22,042 nt of DNA from assembly GCA_900314165.1 (NCBI GenBank), contig OMUE01000209.1, positions 1-22,042 on the forward strand, given 5' to 3'. This DNA comes from an uncultured Acidaminococcus sp. GTDB taxonomy: Bacteria > Bacillota_C > Negativicutes > Acidaminococcales > Acidaminococcaceae. The notes under the pieces were generated by a model. The model searched no databases. It saw only the letters and a program-made list of their open reading frames with translations, and was not told the DNA's origin. The position numbers were made by a program, and so were the translations under genes. Positions 7,327 through 13,517 of the stretch are shown one piece after another. Numbering within the stretch: position 1 is the stretch's first letter; each line of letters begins with the position of its first letter.

Positions 7327-8190
7327 TTACTTCTTATTCTGTTCTGCCAGGATATCCAGCAGTTCTTGCCGCATAGCTTCTACAGGAGCCTTCTTGCCGG
7401 TCCACAGTTCGATCTGTGCGGTCCCTTGGTACAGGCTCATGCCCAGGCCGTTCAGGACTTTGCAGCCGGCTTCTTCCGCATTCATCAGGAATTGGGTCCG
7501 ATCCGGATTGTAGCAGGCATCGAAGTAGAACTGGCCTTTCTTGATGTATTCCTTCGGCAGTGGAGTCTGGCCGATGGAGTGGCCCATGCCCACGCCGCTG
7601 GCGTTCAGTACTACGTCGGCTGCAGCTATTTTGGAGAAGTCATTGTGAGGAACGAATTCGGCTACAGGAGCGAAGTTCTTGTTAATGTCTTCTACCAGGC
7701 TCTTAGCGCAGTCTTCAAACAGGTCCGTAATGTAGATCTTAGGAGCACCCTTGTAAGCCAGGATGGAGCACATAGCCCGGCCGGCGCCGCCGCCACCGAA
7801 GCAGAAGAACACGTTTTCTTCCACCTTCACACCGGCTTCCGTAATGGCGGTATAGAAGCCAACGCCGTCAGTGTTGTAGCCCTTCAGTCTGCCATCCGGC
7901 AGTTTTACGACCGTGTTGCTGGAGCCCATCTTTTCGCACAGGGGATCCAGTTCATCCAGGTATTCCAGGACTTTGATCTTGTTGGGTTTCGTTACGGCAA
8001 AGCCTGCGAAGTTCATGTACCGGAGGCCATTTACGATGTCGCCCAGGTGGGTGTTATCTGTTACGGTGTAGAAGTACAGCATGTTCAGGCCTGCAGCTTC
8101 ATAACCCTTGTTCTGCATCCGTGCTGCAAAAGACTGTGCCAGAGGATCTCCCAACAGAGTAATCATCTTCGTGTTAATATCAACTTTCAT
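7327..8190 (-). CDS. Shikimate/quinate dehydrogenase-like (AroE family), probably catabolic
   Basis: The 287-aa AroE-fold protein interconverts a 3-hydroxy and 3-oxo hydroaromatic acid. The catalytic pair is present: Lys71 in VTKPNKIK and Asp108 in YNTDGVGF. The nucleotide loop is GGGGAGRA (132-139). The substrate loop is unusual: instead of SxSP it reads QSFAARMQN. After the second strand of the Rossmann fold it has TDLFED (Asp156, Phe158) in place of the NRT cluster of NADP-specific biosynthetic AroE, which suggests NAD use. That fits an oxidising, catabolic role like quinate/shikimate dehydrogenase (YdiB-type). GAGGGAG precedes the ATG. It lies between a TIM-barrel enzyme and the TRAP genes, away from any aromatic biosynthesis cluster. 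The family is clear; the direction and exact substrate are inferred. Confidence 0.87.
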   Translation of the reverse strand: MKVDINTKMITLLGDPLAQSFAARMQNKGYEAAGLNMLYFYTVTDNTHLGDIVNGLRYMNFAGFAVTKPNKIKVLEYLDELDPLCEKMGSSNTVVKLPDGRLKGYNTDGVGFYTAITEAGVKVEENVFFCFGGGGAGRAMCSILAYKGAPKIYITDLFEDCAKSLVEDINKNFAPVAEFVPHNDFSKIAAADVVLNASGVGMGHSIGQTPLPKEYIKKGQFYFDACYNPDRTQFLMNAEEAGCKVLNGLGMSLYQGTAQIELWTGKKAPVEAMRQELLDILAEQNKK

Positions 8191-8233
8191 GTTAACTCCC
8201 TCTCTTCCTTTACTCTCTTTTCTCTTTTTTCTT

Positions 8234-8271
8234 TTTACTATTCGCTCTTCACTATTCGCTTTTCGCTATTC
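8234..8271. repeat. Degenerate 7-bp tandem array (array A)
   Basis: The gap between two operon genes contains consecutive heptads TTTACTA, TTCGCTC, TTCACTA, TTCGCTT, TTCGCTA (8234-8268). On the left they fade into a pyrimidine-rich tract (8200-8233). A related array is at 10561-10588, with an exact 16-base match (8241-8256 against 10575-10590). Confidence 0.75.
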
Positions 8272-9078
8272 TCATTCCACATCTGCCAAAAGCTTCCGTG
8301 TATAATCGAGACAATTTTTCGCGTGGCCGAAAGCGCCGTACTTTTCAATGTTCTTAGCGTTCGGCAGTTCAATGGAAATGGGCAGGTCCTGAGGCATAGC
8401 GTCCACATATTCCTTGATGGGAACCGCGCCCAGTCCGGGGTATTCCCGGGCTTCCCGCATAATGATTACCTTTTCAGAGGAAAGGTAGTTTTTCGGCATA
8501 TCGCACATGTGGATAAGGCCGAAGCGGTTCGGATCCAGTGCTTTCAGCTGGGCCGGAGTTTCCTGATCCCAGTACACATACAGCATATCCATCAGGAGCT
8601 TCAGGTTCGGAGCCCCGACTTTGTCCTGAATTTCCATAACTTCCTTTAAAGAACGGAGTCCGGAAATCGCCGGGAATTCCAAGTCGATGGTCAGACCGAA
8701 TTCTTTGGCCTGTTCGCAAATCTTGCCGTACCGATCCACAATCAGGTTCTTGTCCGTGGTCCAGGCACTGGACAGCACGTGAGTGGCACCCAGTTCCGCG
8801 CCTTTTTCGAAGGCTGCTCTAAAATCACTTGGCAGGTCTTCCCGGATCCGAACCAGTTCGATATCCAGCACAGGAATATTGTTGTCTTTCAAAGCTTTCT
8901 GGATCTTCTTGAACAATTCCGGATCCTTTTCCAGGATGTTCTGGGGTTCACCGGGCTGGCCCATGGGAATGGTCCGTAAGGATACCTGATCATATCCCGC
9001 TCTGGCTGCCATCTCGATCTGGTCCACAGCTTCCACGCCTGGAATCGTCAAATACGCCAAGGAAATCTTTCTCGTCAT
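8272..9078 (-). CDS. Xylose isomerase-like TIM-barrel enzyme (isomerase/dehydratase)
   Basis: This 268-aa single-domain protein belongs to the AP-endonuclease-2/xylose-isomerase-like TIM barrels, a family that includes IolE and IolI of inositol breakdown and AsbF-type 3-dehydroshikimate dehydratases. The expected metal ligands are visible at strand ends: Glu134 (IDLEFP), Asp164 (LLMDML), His190 (LIHMCD) and Glu237 (SIELPN). REYPGLGAVPIKEYV near 211-225 is also typical. The start is ATG 9078 with AGGGGGA upstream. It is the first gene of the operon that continues with the AroE-like dehydrogenase and TRAP transporter. From this neighbourhood I infer a substrate such as 3-dehydroshikimate or 3-dehydroquinate and a dehydration or isomerisation. 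If the AsbF chemistry holds, the product would be protocatechuate; an alternative is a non-aromatic diketone. Confidence 0.8.
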   Translation of the reverse strand: MTRKISLAYLTIPGVEAVDQIEMAARAGYDQVSLRTIPMGQPGEPQNILEKDPELFKKIQKALKDNNIPVLDIELVRIREDLPSDFRAAFEKGAELGATHVLSSAWTTDKNLIVDRYGKICEQAKEFGLTIDLEFPAISGLRSLKEVMEIQDKVGAPNLKLLMDMLYVYWDQETPAQLKALDPNRFGLIHMCDMPKNYLSSEKVIIMREAREYPGLGAVPIKEYVDAMPQDLPISIELPNAKNIEKYGAFGHAKNCLDYTRKLLADVE

Positions 9079-9253
9079 AACGTCCCCCTCTTCCGAGTCT
9101 GGTTAGGTAATGTGCAGAAAAGTGTTTTGGCATTGTTCTGAAATTTCTTTCAACTTCGGGAAATCCGCTTTCCGTATCGTCCTCCCGACGTTCCTTATTC
9201 GATTGTCTAAACCCGTTTTCAGAAAATATCTGCTTTTCTGTTCTTTCGATTTC

Positions 9254-9283
9254 ATTATATGTGAAGAGGATTCATACTTCCAA
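9254..9283 (-). promoter_or_regulatory. Promoter of the TIM-barrel/TRAP operon, proximal
   Basis: Minus-strand -35 TTGGAA (9278-9283), 18-base spacer, consensus -10 TATAAT (9254-9259). The predicted start near 9247 leaves a leader of about 170 bases before the ATG at 9078. Confidence 0.5.
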
Positions 9284-9337
9284 TACTTCATACGCATATA
9301 CTCATGAGTGAAATTCATAGTTCAGCTTGTTGTGATT

Positions 9338-9343
9338 ATTATA
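9338..9343 (-). promoter_or_regulatory. Second -10 element upstream, possibly activator-dependent
   Basis: A perfect minus-strand TATAAT (9338-9343) has no recognisable -35 at 16-18 bases upstream. This is the usual look of a promoter that needs an activator, and the LysR protein encoded in this module is a candidate. Confidence 0.35.
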
Positions 9344-9462
9344 CCGCATGTTCTTCAAAAAGTCCGTTTCATTTTTTTTAATCAAAGTTGTTCATAAATT
9401 CATTTCTAAACCATAAAAATTCTCATATTCAAGATATTTTCAAAGAAATGTTACAAATATAT

Positions 9463-9491
9463 TTGACATCTTGTATACAAAAGGTTAGAAT
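9463..9491 (+). promoter_or_regulatory. Near-consensus promoter of aroD with internal operator-like palindrome
   Basis: -35 TTGACA (9463-9468), 17-base spacer, -10 TAGAAT (9486-9491). The spacer contains the perfect 10-base palindrome TTGTATACAA (9471-9480). This resembles operators of GntR/FadR-type repressors, where bound protein would block RNA polymerase. No GntR gene is in the window. Confidence 0.75.
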
Positions 9492-9535
9492 GATAATACT
9501 TTATTAGATATGCAATACAAAAGGGGTAAATTATC

Positions 9536-10291
9536 ATGGGAAAAGTAGTAAAAGTTAAAAATGTGAAATTTGGGGAAGGAATGCCGAAGATTGCTATCCC
9601 AATCTCCGATTCCGATTACGCAGGGGTCAAAAAATCTGCTAAGCTGATTATGAACTCTCCCTGCGATCTGATTGAATGGCGTGCTGACTTCTTTAATCAT
9701 GTAGAAGATCCGGAATGCCGCGTAAAACCTATGACCCTCTTTCATGATACCTTATGGAACCTCCCCCTTTTGTTTACCATCCGCACCTCCGTGGAGGGCG
9801 GCATGTTAGAAATTGATACGAAAGACTACCAGGACCTGTTGGTTGAAGTCATCGATAGCGGCCTCATCGACATGGTGGACGTAGAATTATCAAGGGGAGA
9901 TTCCGTAGTCAAGGCCATCGTGAACAAGGCTCATTCTGCCGGTGTAAAGGTTATAGGCTCCCGGCACAATTTCCGCTCCACACCGGATGTGGACATCCTG
10001 GTCCGCACCATGTGCAAGATGCAGGATCTGGGCTGCGACTTCGCCAAGTACGCCGTGACGCCCCAATCCGAACGGGACGTGCTGAATCTGCTGGATGCTA
10101 CGCTGCAGATGAAGGAGGAACACGATGACACGCCCGTCATCACCATGAGCATGGGTCACATGGGTGTCGTCAGCCGGATCTGCGGGGAAGTGTTCGGTTC
10201 CTGCATTACGTTCGGCACCGCCGGCAAAGCTTCCGCTCCCGGCCAGCTGCCTGCCAACGGCCTGAGCATCTTCCTGAAGAGCTTGTCTTAA
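9536..10291 (+). CDS. aroD: 3-dehydroquinate dehydratase, type I
   Basis: The 251-aa protein interconverts 3-dehydroquinate and 3-dehydroshikimate through a Schiff base. All family catalytic residues are visible: Glu47 and Arg49 (EWRADFF), His144 (SRHNF), the Schiff-base Lys171 (FAKYAV), Arg214, and Ser233/Gln237 (KASAPGQL). These match E. coli AroD numbering with an offset of one. AAAAGGGG precedes the ATG by 8-12 bases. It is divergent from the operon carrying the shikimate-dehydrogenase-like and TIM-barrel enzymes and is not next to aroB, aroA, aroC or aroK, so a catabolic or shared role is likely. It would let quinate- and shikimate-derived ketones enter one pathway. A purely biosynthetic role remains possible. 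Confidence 0.95.
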   Translation: MGKVVKVKNVKFGEGMPKIAIPISDSDYAGVKKSAKLIMNSPCDLIEWRADFFNHVEDPECRVKPMTLFHDTLWNLPLLFTIRTSVEGGMLEIDTKDYQDLLVEVIDSGLIDMVDVELSRGDSVVKAIVNKAHSAGVKVIGSRHNFRSTPDVDILVRTMCKMQDLGCDFAKYAVTPQSERDVLNLLDATLQMKEEHDDTPVITMSMGHMGVVSRICGEVFGSCITFGTAGKASAPGQLPANGLSIFLKSLS

Positions 10292-10299
10292 TCAGAAAA

Positions 10300-10330
10300 A
10301 GGGCTGTGAAAAATCAATTTTCACAGCCCT
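10300..10330. terminator. 13-bp hairpin just after aroD
   Basis: AGGGCTGTGAAAA (10300-10312) pairs perfectly with TTTTCACAGCCCT (10318-10330) around a 5-base loop. The T run lies inside the stem and only AATCC follows on the plus strand. It is therefore an atypical terminator for aroD, though AAAAA on its left would suit a minus-strand transcript. Confidence 0.6.
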
Positions 10331-10371
10331 AATCCTTATAATTAAAATAAATACTTGATCTCCACACAAAT

Positions 10372-10458
10372 CCGTAGGGGTTTATCGTAAGATAAACCCA
10401 ACAAGCATGTTCACTCAAAGAATTCTGGGTGGGCGCATCTCGCGATGCGCCCCTACGG
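10372..10458. repeat. 87-bp double-hairpin (BIME/REP-like) repeat, copy 2
   Basis: It has the same length and orientation as copy 1 at 171-257. The left stem is GGGTTTATC/GATAAACCC: the C-to-T change relative to copy 1 is matched by G-to-A on the other arm, so pairing is kept. The right stem is unchanged and only its loop differs. This covariation shows that the folded form is under selection or was copied as a structured unit. Confidence 0.85.
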
Positions 10459-10480
10459 AGTTATCCCGGAGATAACCAAG

Positions 10481-10518
10481 GGAGCTGTGAAAAAATGAAT
10501 TTTTCACAGCTCCTTTTT
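10481..10518 (+). terminator. Intrinsic terminator
   Basis: GGAGCTGTGAAAAA (10481-10494) pairs perfectly with TTTTTCACAGCTCC (10500-10513) around ATGAA and is followed by TTTTTAT. It would end transcripts from aroD that pass the first hairpin and the repeat element. Its stem repeats the GCTGTGAAAAA module of the 10300-10330 hairpin. Confidence 0.8.
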
Positions 10519-10560
10519 ATTGTCAGCATGGCTGACTTCCTTGCCCGCCGCAGGCGCCTC

Positions 10561-10588
10561 TTCACTCTTCACTCTTCGCTCTTCACTA
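10561..10588. repeat. Degenerate 7-bp tandem array (array B)
   Basis: Four exact-phase heptads: TTCACTC, TTCACTC, TTCGCTC, TTCACTA. It shares units with array A at 8234-8271. It sits directly before a half-terminator sequence in the gap between aroD and the anion transporter. Confidence 0.8.
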
Positions 10589-10609
10589 TTTTTTCACAGC
10601 CCCTTTTTT
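10589..10609 (+). other. Orphan 3' half of a terminator
   Basis: TTTTTTCACAGCCCC followed by seven T looks like the right arm and U run of a terminator of the same type as 10300-10330 and 10481-10513. The nearest matching left arm is almost 300 bases away, with repeats in between. It may be a remnant of duplication or of repeat insertion into a terminator. Confidence 0.5.
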
Positions 10610-10653
10610 TACAAACAATAGACTCTTTCTATTAAATTGATAGGAATCTTGGA

Positions 10654-10684
10654 TTGTACAGAAATATTTTTCATTTCTTATAAT
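10654..10684 (+). promoter_or_regulatory. Promoter of the anion transporter gene
   Basis: Consensus -10 TATAAT (10679-10684). The -35 is weak: TGTACA at 10655-10660 with an 18-base spacer, or TTGTAC with 19. The leader is about 28 bases. Confidence 0.55.
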
Positions 10685-10718
10685 AGGGGTATCCAAACAA
10701 AGAAATGCAGGTGTTTTT

Positions 10719-12119
10719 ATGAATGAATCTAATTCATGGCTGCGCAAGTACGTACTGCCGACTGTAACAGATAAAAAATGGACTATAGGCATGGGGCTGA
10801 GCCTGGTGCCGTTCTTGCTGCTGCTCCTCTTGCGTCCCGCAGGGCTCAATGGGCTTCAGGCATTGGTAACCGCTTCCATCGTACTGGTGGTTATCTGGTG
10901 GAGTGCGAACCTGATTCAGAAGATTCCCTCATCCCTGTTCCTGCTGGCCATCTTCTGCCTCAGCCAGGCAGCGCCCCTGACCACGATCTTCTCGTTTCCT
11001 TTATCAGAGACGTTTCCTCTGCTGGCCCTGACCTACGTCTTTAGTGCGGCCATCAGTAACTCCGGACTGGTGGAACATTTCCTGCAGCCTCTCCTGGCCC
11101 GCTACGTACACACGCCGATCCAGTGCATGGCTGCCTTCCTGATTTCCTTCTACCTGACGTTCTACGTGATTCCCCAGCCCATTGCCCGCCTGTTCATGAT
11201 GCTGACCATCTATAAACAGTTCTTTGCCGGCACAAACCTGTCCCCTGTGGTAAAAAGTGTGCTGTATTATGCCCTCTATACCTTCCACGGAGCTTCCGTC
11301 CTTTCCGTCAAGGAAGCGGACATGATTTTCAACTATGCAGCGGTCAGCTTTTCCGGTGTCCCGGTCAGCAGCTGGGAGTGGGCCAGAGCCATGTTCATCC
11401 CGGTGACGATCCTATGCCTGTTGGTAGGCGTCATGCTTTGCCTGGTCTTCCGGAAGGAATTATCCGGCGTGCAGATCCAGGTAACGTCCCTGGCTGAGAC
11501 GAAGCCCCTAACGGACCAGCAGCGGAAGGCCATGTGGATCATCCTGGGCACGGTCATTCTGTGGATGACCTCTCCCCTGCACCACGTGTCCGGCACCTGG
11601 GTGACCCTGGTGTCCGTATTCCTGCTGTTTAGGATCGGCATCCTGACGAAGAAGGATTGGGGAACGATTGATGTGAGCACGTTGGTGTTCCTGGCCGCGG
11701 CCTTCTCCATTGGCGGCGTCATGAAGGCCTGCGGTGCCGCAGATGCCCTGTTCGGACTGTTCCGGAACGTGTTCCCGGATACGTTCTCTCCGAAATACCT
11801 GTGCATGATGGTGCTGGTCACCATGCTGATTCACATGATCCTGGGCAGTAATACTACGACAGTATCCGTCGTCATTCCCGGGCTCATGATCCTGTGCCAG
11901 CCTGCTGTGCCGGCCCAGCTCATCGTGTTCTCCACGGTCATAGGCCTGAACTACCACGCCATTGTGCCCTTCCACTCCGTGGTCCTCATGATTGGTGCCG
12001 CCCAGGGCGATTTCCCTGCCAACTACGTGACCAGAACTGCCGTCCCCTTGACGGCTCTGGTATACTTGTCAGCGATTGCGTTGTTCTACCCCTATTGGAA
12101 GCTGATTGGGTTGTTTTAA
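10719..12119 (+). CDS. DASS/SLC13-family anion:sodium symporter
   Basis: The 466-aa membrane protein has about 11-12 hydrophobic segments. It fits the divalent anion:sodium symporter family, which imports or exchanges di- and tricarboxylates. The second-half signature GSNTTTVSVVIPG contains Ser377-Asn378-Thr379, equivalent to the SNT motif that binds a substrate carboxylate and sodium. IDVSTLVFLAAAFSIGGVM (from 317) precedes it, as in the family. The first-half SNT motif is not obvious (VIPQPIARL near 150 occupies the region), so the protein is divergent. The ribosome site (GCAGGTG) is modest. It is a single-gene unit between its own promoter and a strong terminator. The substrate is unknown; its place beside the hydroaromatic module may or may not be meaningful. 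Confidence 0.8.
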   Translation: MNESNSWLRKYVLPTVTDKKWTIGMGLSLVPFLLLLLLRPAGLNGLQALVTASIVLVVIWWSANLIQKIPSSLFLLAIFCLSQAAPLTTIFSFPLSETFPLLALTYVFSAAISNSGLVEHFLQPLLARYVHTPIQCMAAFLISFYLTFYVIPQPIARLFMMLTIYKQFFAGTNLSPVVKSVLYYALYTFHGASVLSVKEADMIFNYAAVSFSGVPVSSWEWARAMFIPVTILCLLVGVMLCLVFRKELSGVQIQVTSLAETKPLTDQQRKAMWIILGTVILWMTSPLHHVSGTWVTLVSVFLLFRIGILTKKDWGTIDVSTLVFLAAAFSIGGVMKACGAADALFGLFRNVFPDTFSPKYLCMMVLVTMLIHMILGSNTTTVSVVIPGLMILCQPAVPAQLIVFSTVIGLNYHAIVPFHSVVLMIGAAQGDFPANYVTRTAVPLTALVYLSAIALFYPYWKLIGLF

Positions 12120-12126
12120 GCAAAAA

Positions 12127-12159
12127 ACGAGACAGTGAAACATCACTGTCTCGTTTTTC
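12127..12159. terminator. Bidirectional intrinsic terminator
   Basis: ACGAGACAGTGA (12127-12138) pairs perfectly with TCACTGTCTCGT (12143-12154) around AACA. TTTTT follows on the plus strand and AAAAAA lies on the left, so it can stop the transporter transcript and the convergent aminotransferase operon. Confidence 0.9.
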
Positions 12160-12165
12160 TTTGTA

Positions 12166-12300
12166 ACGACAGACGACTGACGACGACCGACAGCCGATAG
12201 AGGAACCACGCTTACGCGTGGAACAAATTCAAGCCGGCACTAGGCCGGCTTGTTCCTTTTTCGTTCGTCGTATGTCTTCGGTCGTCCGTCCCGTCCCAGA
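12166..12300. repeat. Composite element: heptad array C, double hairpin, opposed heptad array
   Basis: Left flank: five heptads ACGACAG, ACGACTG, ACGACGA, CCGACAG, CCGATAG (12166-12200). Centre: GGAAC (12202-12206) and GTTCC (12252-12256) enclose two hairpins, CCACGC-ttac-GCGTGG (12206-12221) and CAAGCCGGC-actag-GCCGGCTTG (12230-12252), followed by TTTTT. Right flank (12262-12296): degenerate heptads of the opposite strand sense, such as TCGTTCG, TCGTATG and TCGTCCG. It fills the gap between convergent genes and codes for nothing. Confidence 0.65.
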
Positions 12301-13500
12301 TTACCTATCCGTCCGTCCCGGATACTGTTTCAGCCCTTCGGCCAGGATGTACATGGCTCTCTTCAGGTCGTCGCAGTTCAGGATGTAGGCCAGGCGGGCT
12401 TCGTCCTTGCCGCGAGCCATATCGGAAGCGTAGAAACCACTGCCAGGCGTAACCATGACAGTCTCATTATCGATGGAGAAGTCTTCCAGCATCCACTTGG
12501 CAAAGTTTTCCATATCGTCCACGGGCATCTTCACCATGACGTAGAAAGCGCCTTTCGGATCGGAGGATTGTACACCGGGCATAGCGTCCAGGGCAGCCTT
12601 GATGGTATCCCGACGCTTCGTATATTCTTTCCGCACTTCGTCCCAGTAGGATTGGGGCGTTCTGTACAGGCCCACAGCCCCGGATTGGACAATATCGGAG
12701 CAGCACAGTCTGGCCTGGCAGCACTTGTAGATTTCCTGCTGTAGGTCTTTATTGCGGGTGATGATACAGCCGATTCTGGCACCACAGGCACTGTACCGTT
12801 TGGATACGGAGTCGATGATGACCAGGTTGTCGTTCAGTTCCGGCAGGGTGGCAAAGCTGGTATATTCCCCATCATAGACGAATTCCCGATAGGCTTCATC
12901 TGCAATAAGGACCAGATCGTGCTTCACGGCAATCTTAGCCAACATATCCATTTCTTCCCGGGTATAGATTACACCTGTAGGATTGCCGGGGTTGGACAGC
13001 ATGATGGCATGGGTCCGCTCATTGATGTATTTTTCAATGGTTGCCATATCGGGCAGATGGTAGCCATTTTCCACGCTGGTGGGCACACCGTTGATTTCTA
13101 CATTAAAAGCGCCTGTAAAGCTCTTGTAGTTGGCGTAGAAGGGTTCGAACATAAGGATATTGTCACCGGGATCGCAGGTGGTTTCCACAGCGAAAGACAA
13201 AGCTTCACTGCCTCCGCTGGTAATATAGATGTCCTTCAGGTCCAGGTCCACGTTCCAGTCCTTGTAATAGTCCTGGATGGCTTTCACCAGAGGAGCATAG
13301 CCTTGGGAATTACCATAGGCCAATACTCTGGGATGGAATTCTTTCACGCCTTCATAAAAGCCAGCCGGCGTAGAGATATCGGGCTGACCAATATTCAGAT
13401 GGTAAATCTTGCGGCCTTCTGCCTCTACCCGGTCGGCAATGGGAGCCAGCTTACGGATAGGAGAAGTGGGAATAGCTAAAGATCGTTTGGAAATAAACAT
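12301..13500 (-). CDS. Class I/II aminotransferase, aspartate aminotransferase-like
   Basis: The 399-aa PLP-dependent enzyme has the full fold-type I set: SNPGNPTG (Asn173), DEAYREF (Asp201, Tyr204), the Schiff-base Lys234 in SVSKRYSACG, Arg242, and a C-terminal substrate Arg region. It transfers an amino group between an amino acid (probably aspartate, perhaps aromatic or alanine) and a 2-oxo acid. GGAGG precedes the ATG and follows the nucleoside kinase stop codon by a few bases, so it is the third gene of a minus-strand operon, which ends at 12127-12159. Sequence alone does not settle its amino acid preference. Confidence 0.9.
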   Translation of the reverse strand: MFISKRSLAIPTSPIRKLAPIADRVEAEGRKIYHLNIGQPDISTPAGFYEGVKEFHPRVLAYGNSQGYAPLVKAIQDYYKDWNVDLDLKDIYITSGGSEALSFAVETTCDPGDNILMFEPFYANYKSFTGAFNVEINGVPTSVENGYHLPDMATIEKYINERTHAIMLSNPGNPTGVIYTREEMDMLAKIAVKHDLVLIADEAYREFVYDGEYTSFATLPELNDNLVIIDSVSKRYSACGARIGCIITRNKDLQQEIYKCCQARLCCSDIVQSGAVGLYRTPQSYWDEVRKEYTKRRDTIKAALDAMPGVQSSDPKGAFYVMVKMPVDDMENFAKWMLEDFSIDNETVMVTPGSGFYASDMARGKDEARLAYILNCDDLKRAMYILAEGLKQYPGRTDR

Positions 13501-13517
13501 GTATGCCTCCTAAATTC

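Larger units (their letters stand above)
9079..9535. other. Divergent control region between the two halves of the module
   Basis: This 457-base gap separates the minus-strand operon from the plus-strand 3-dehydroquinase. The right half (9330-9535) is AT-rich and holds promoters for both directions. The left part is a leader of about 170-250 bases for the minus-strand operon. A 71-codon frame at 9103-9318 lacks a ribosome site and recognisable features, and I do not call it a gene. Confidence 0.6.

Noticed and set aside
9103..9318. 71-codon minus-strand frame in the TIM-barrel operon leader
   Set aside because: No ribosome site, no known motif, and it spans the likely promoter at 9254-9283; kept only as a remote leader-peptide possibility.
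171..10458. CRISPR array or composite transposon
   Set aside because: There are only two 87-bp copies 10 kb apart with no regular spacers, no cas genes, no transposase gene and no visible target-site duplication.
10429..10635. 68-codon plus-strand frame between aroD and the transporter
   Set aside because: It is made of repeat, terminator and heptad-array sequence and has no protein-like features.
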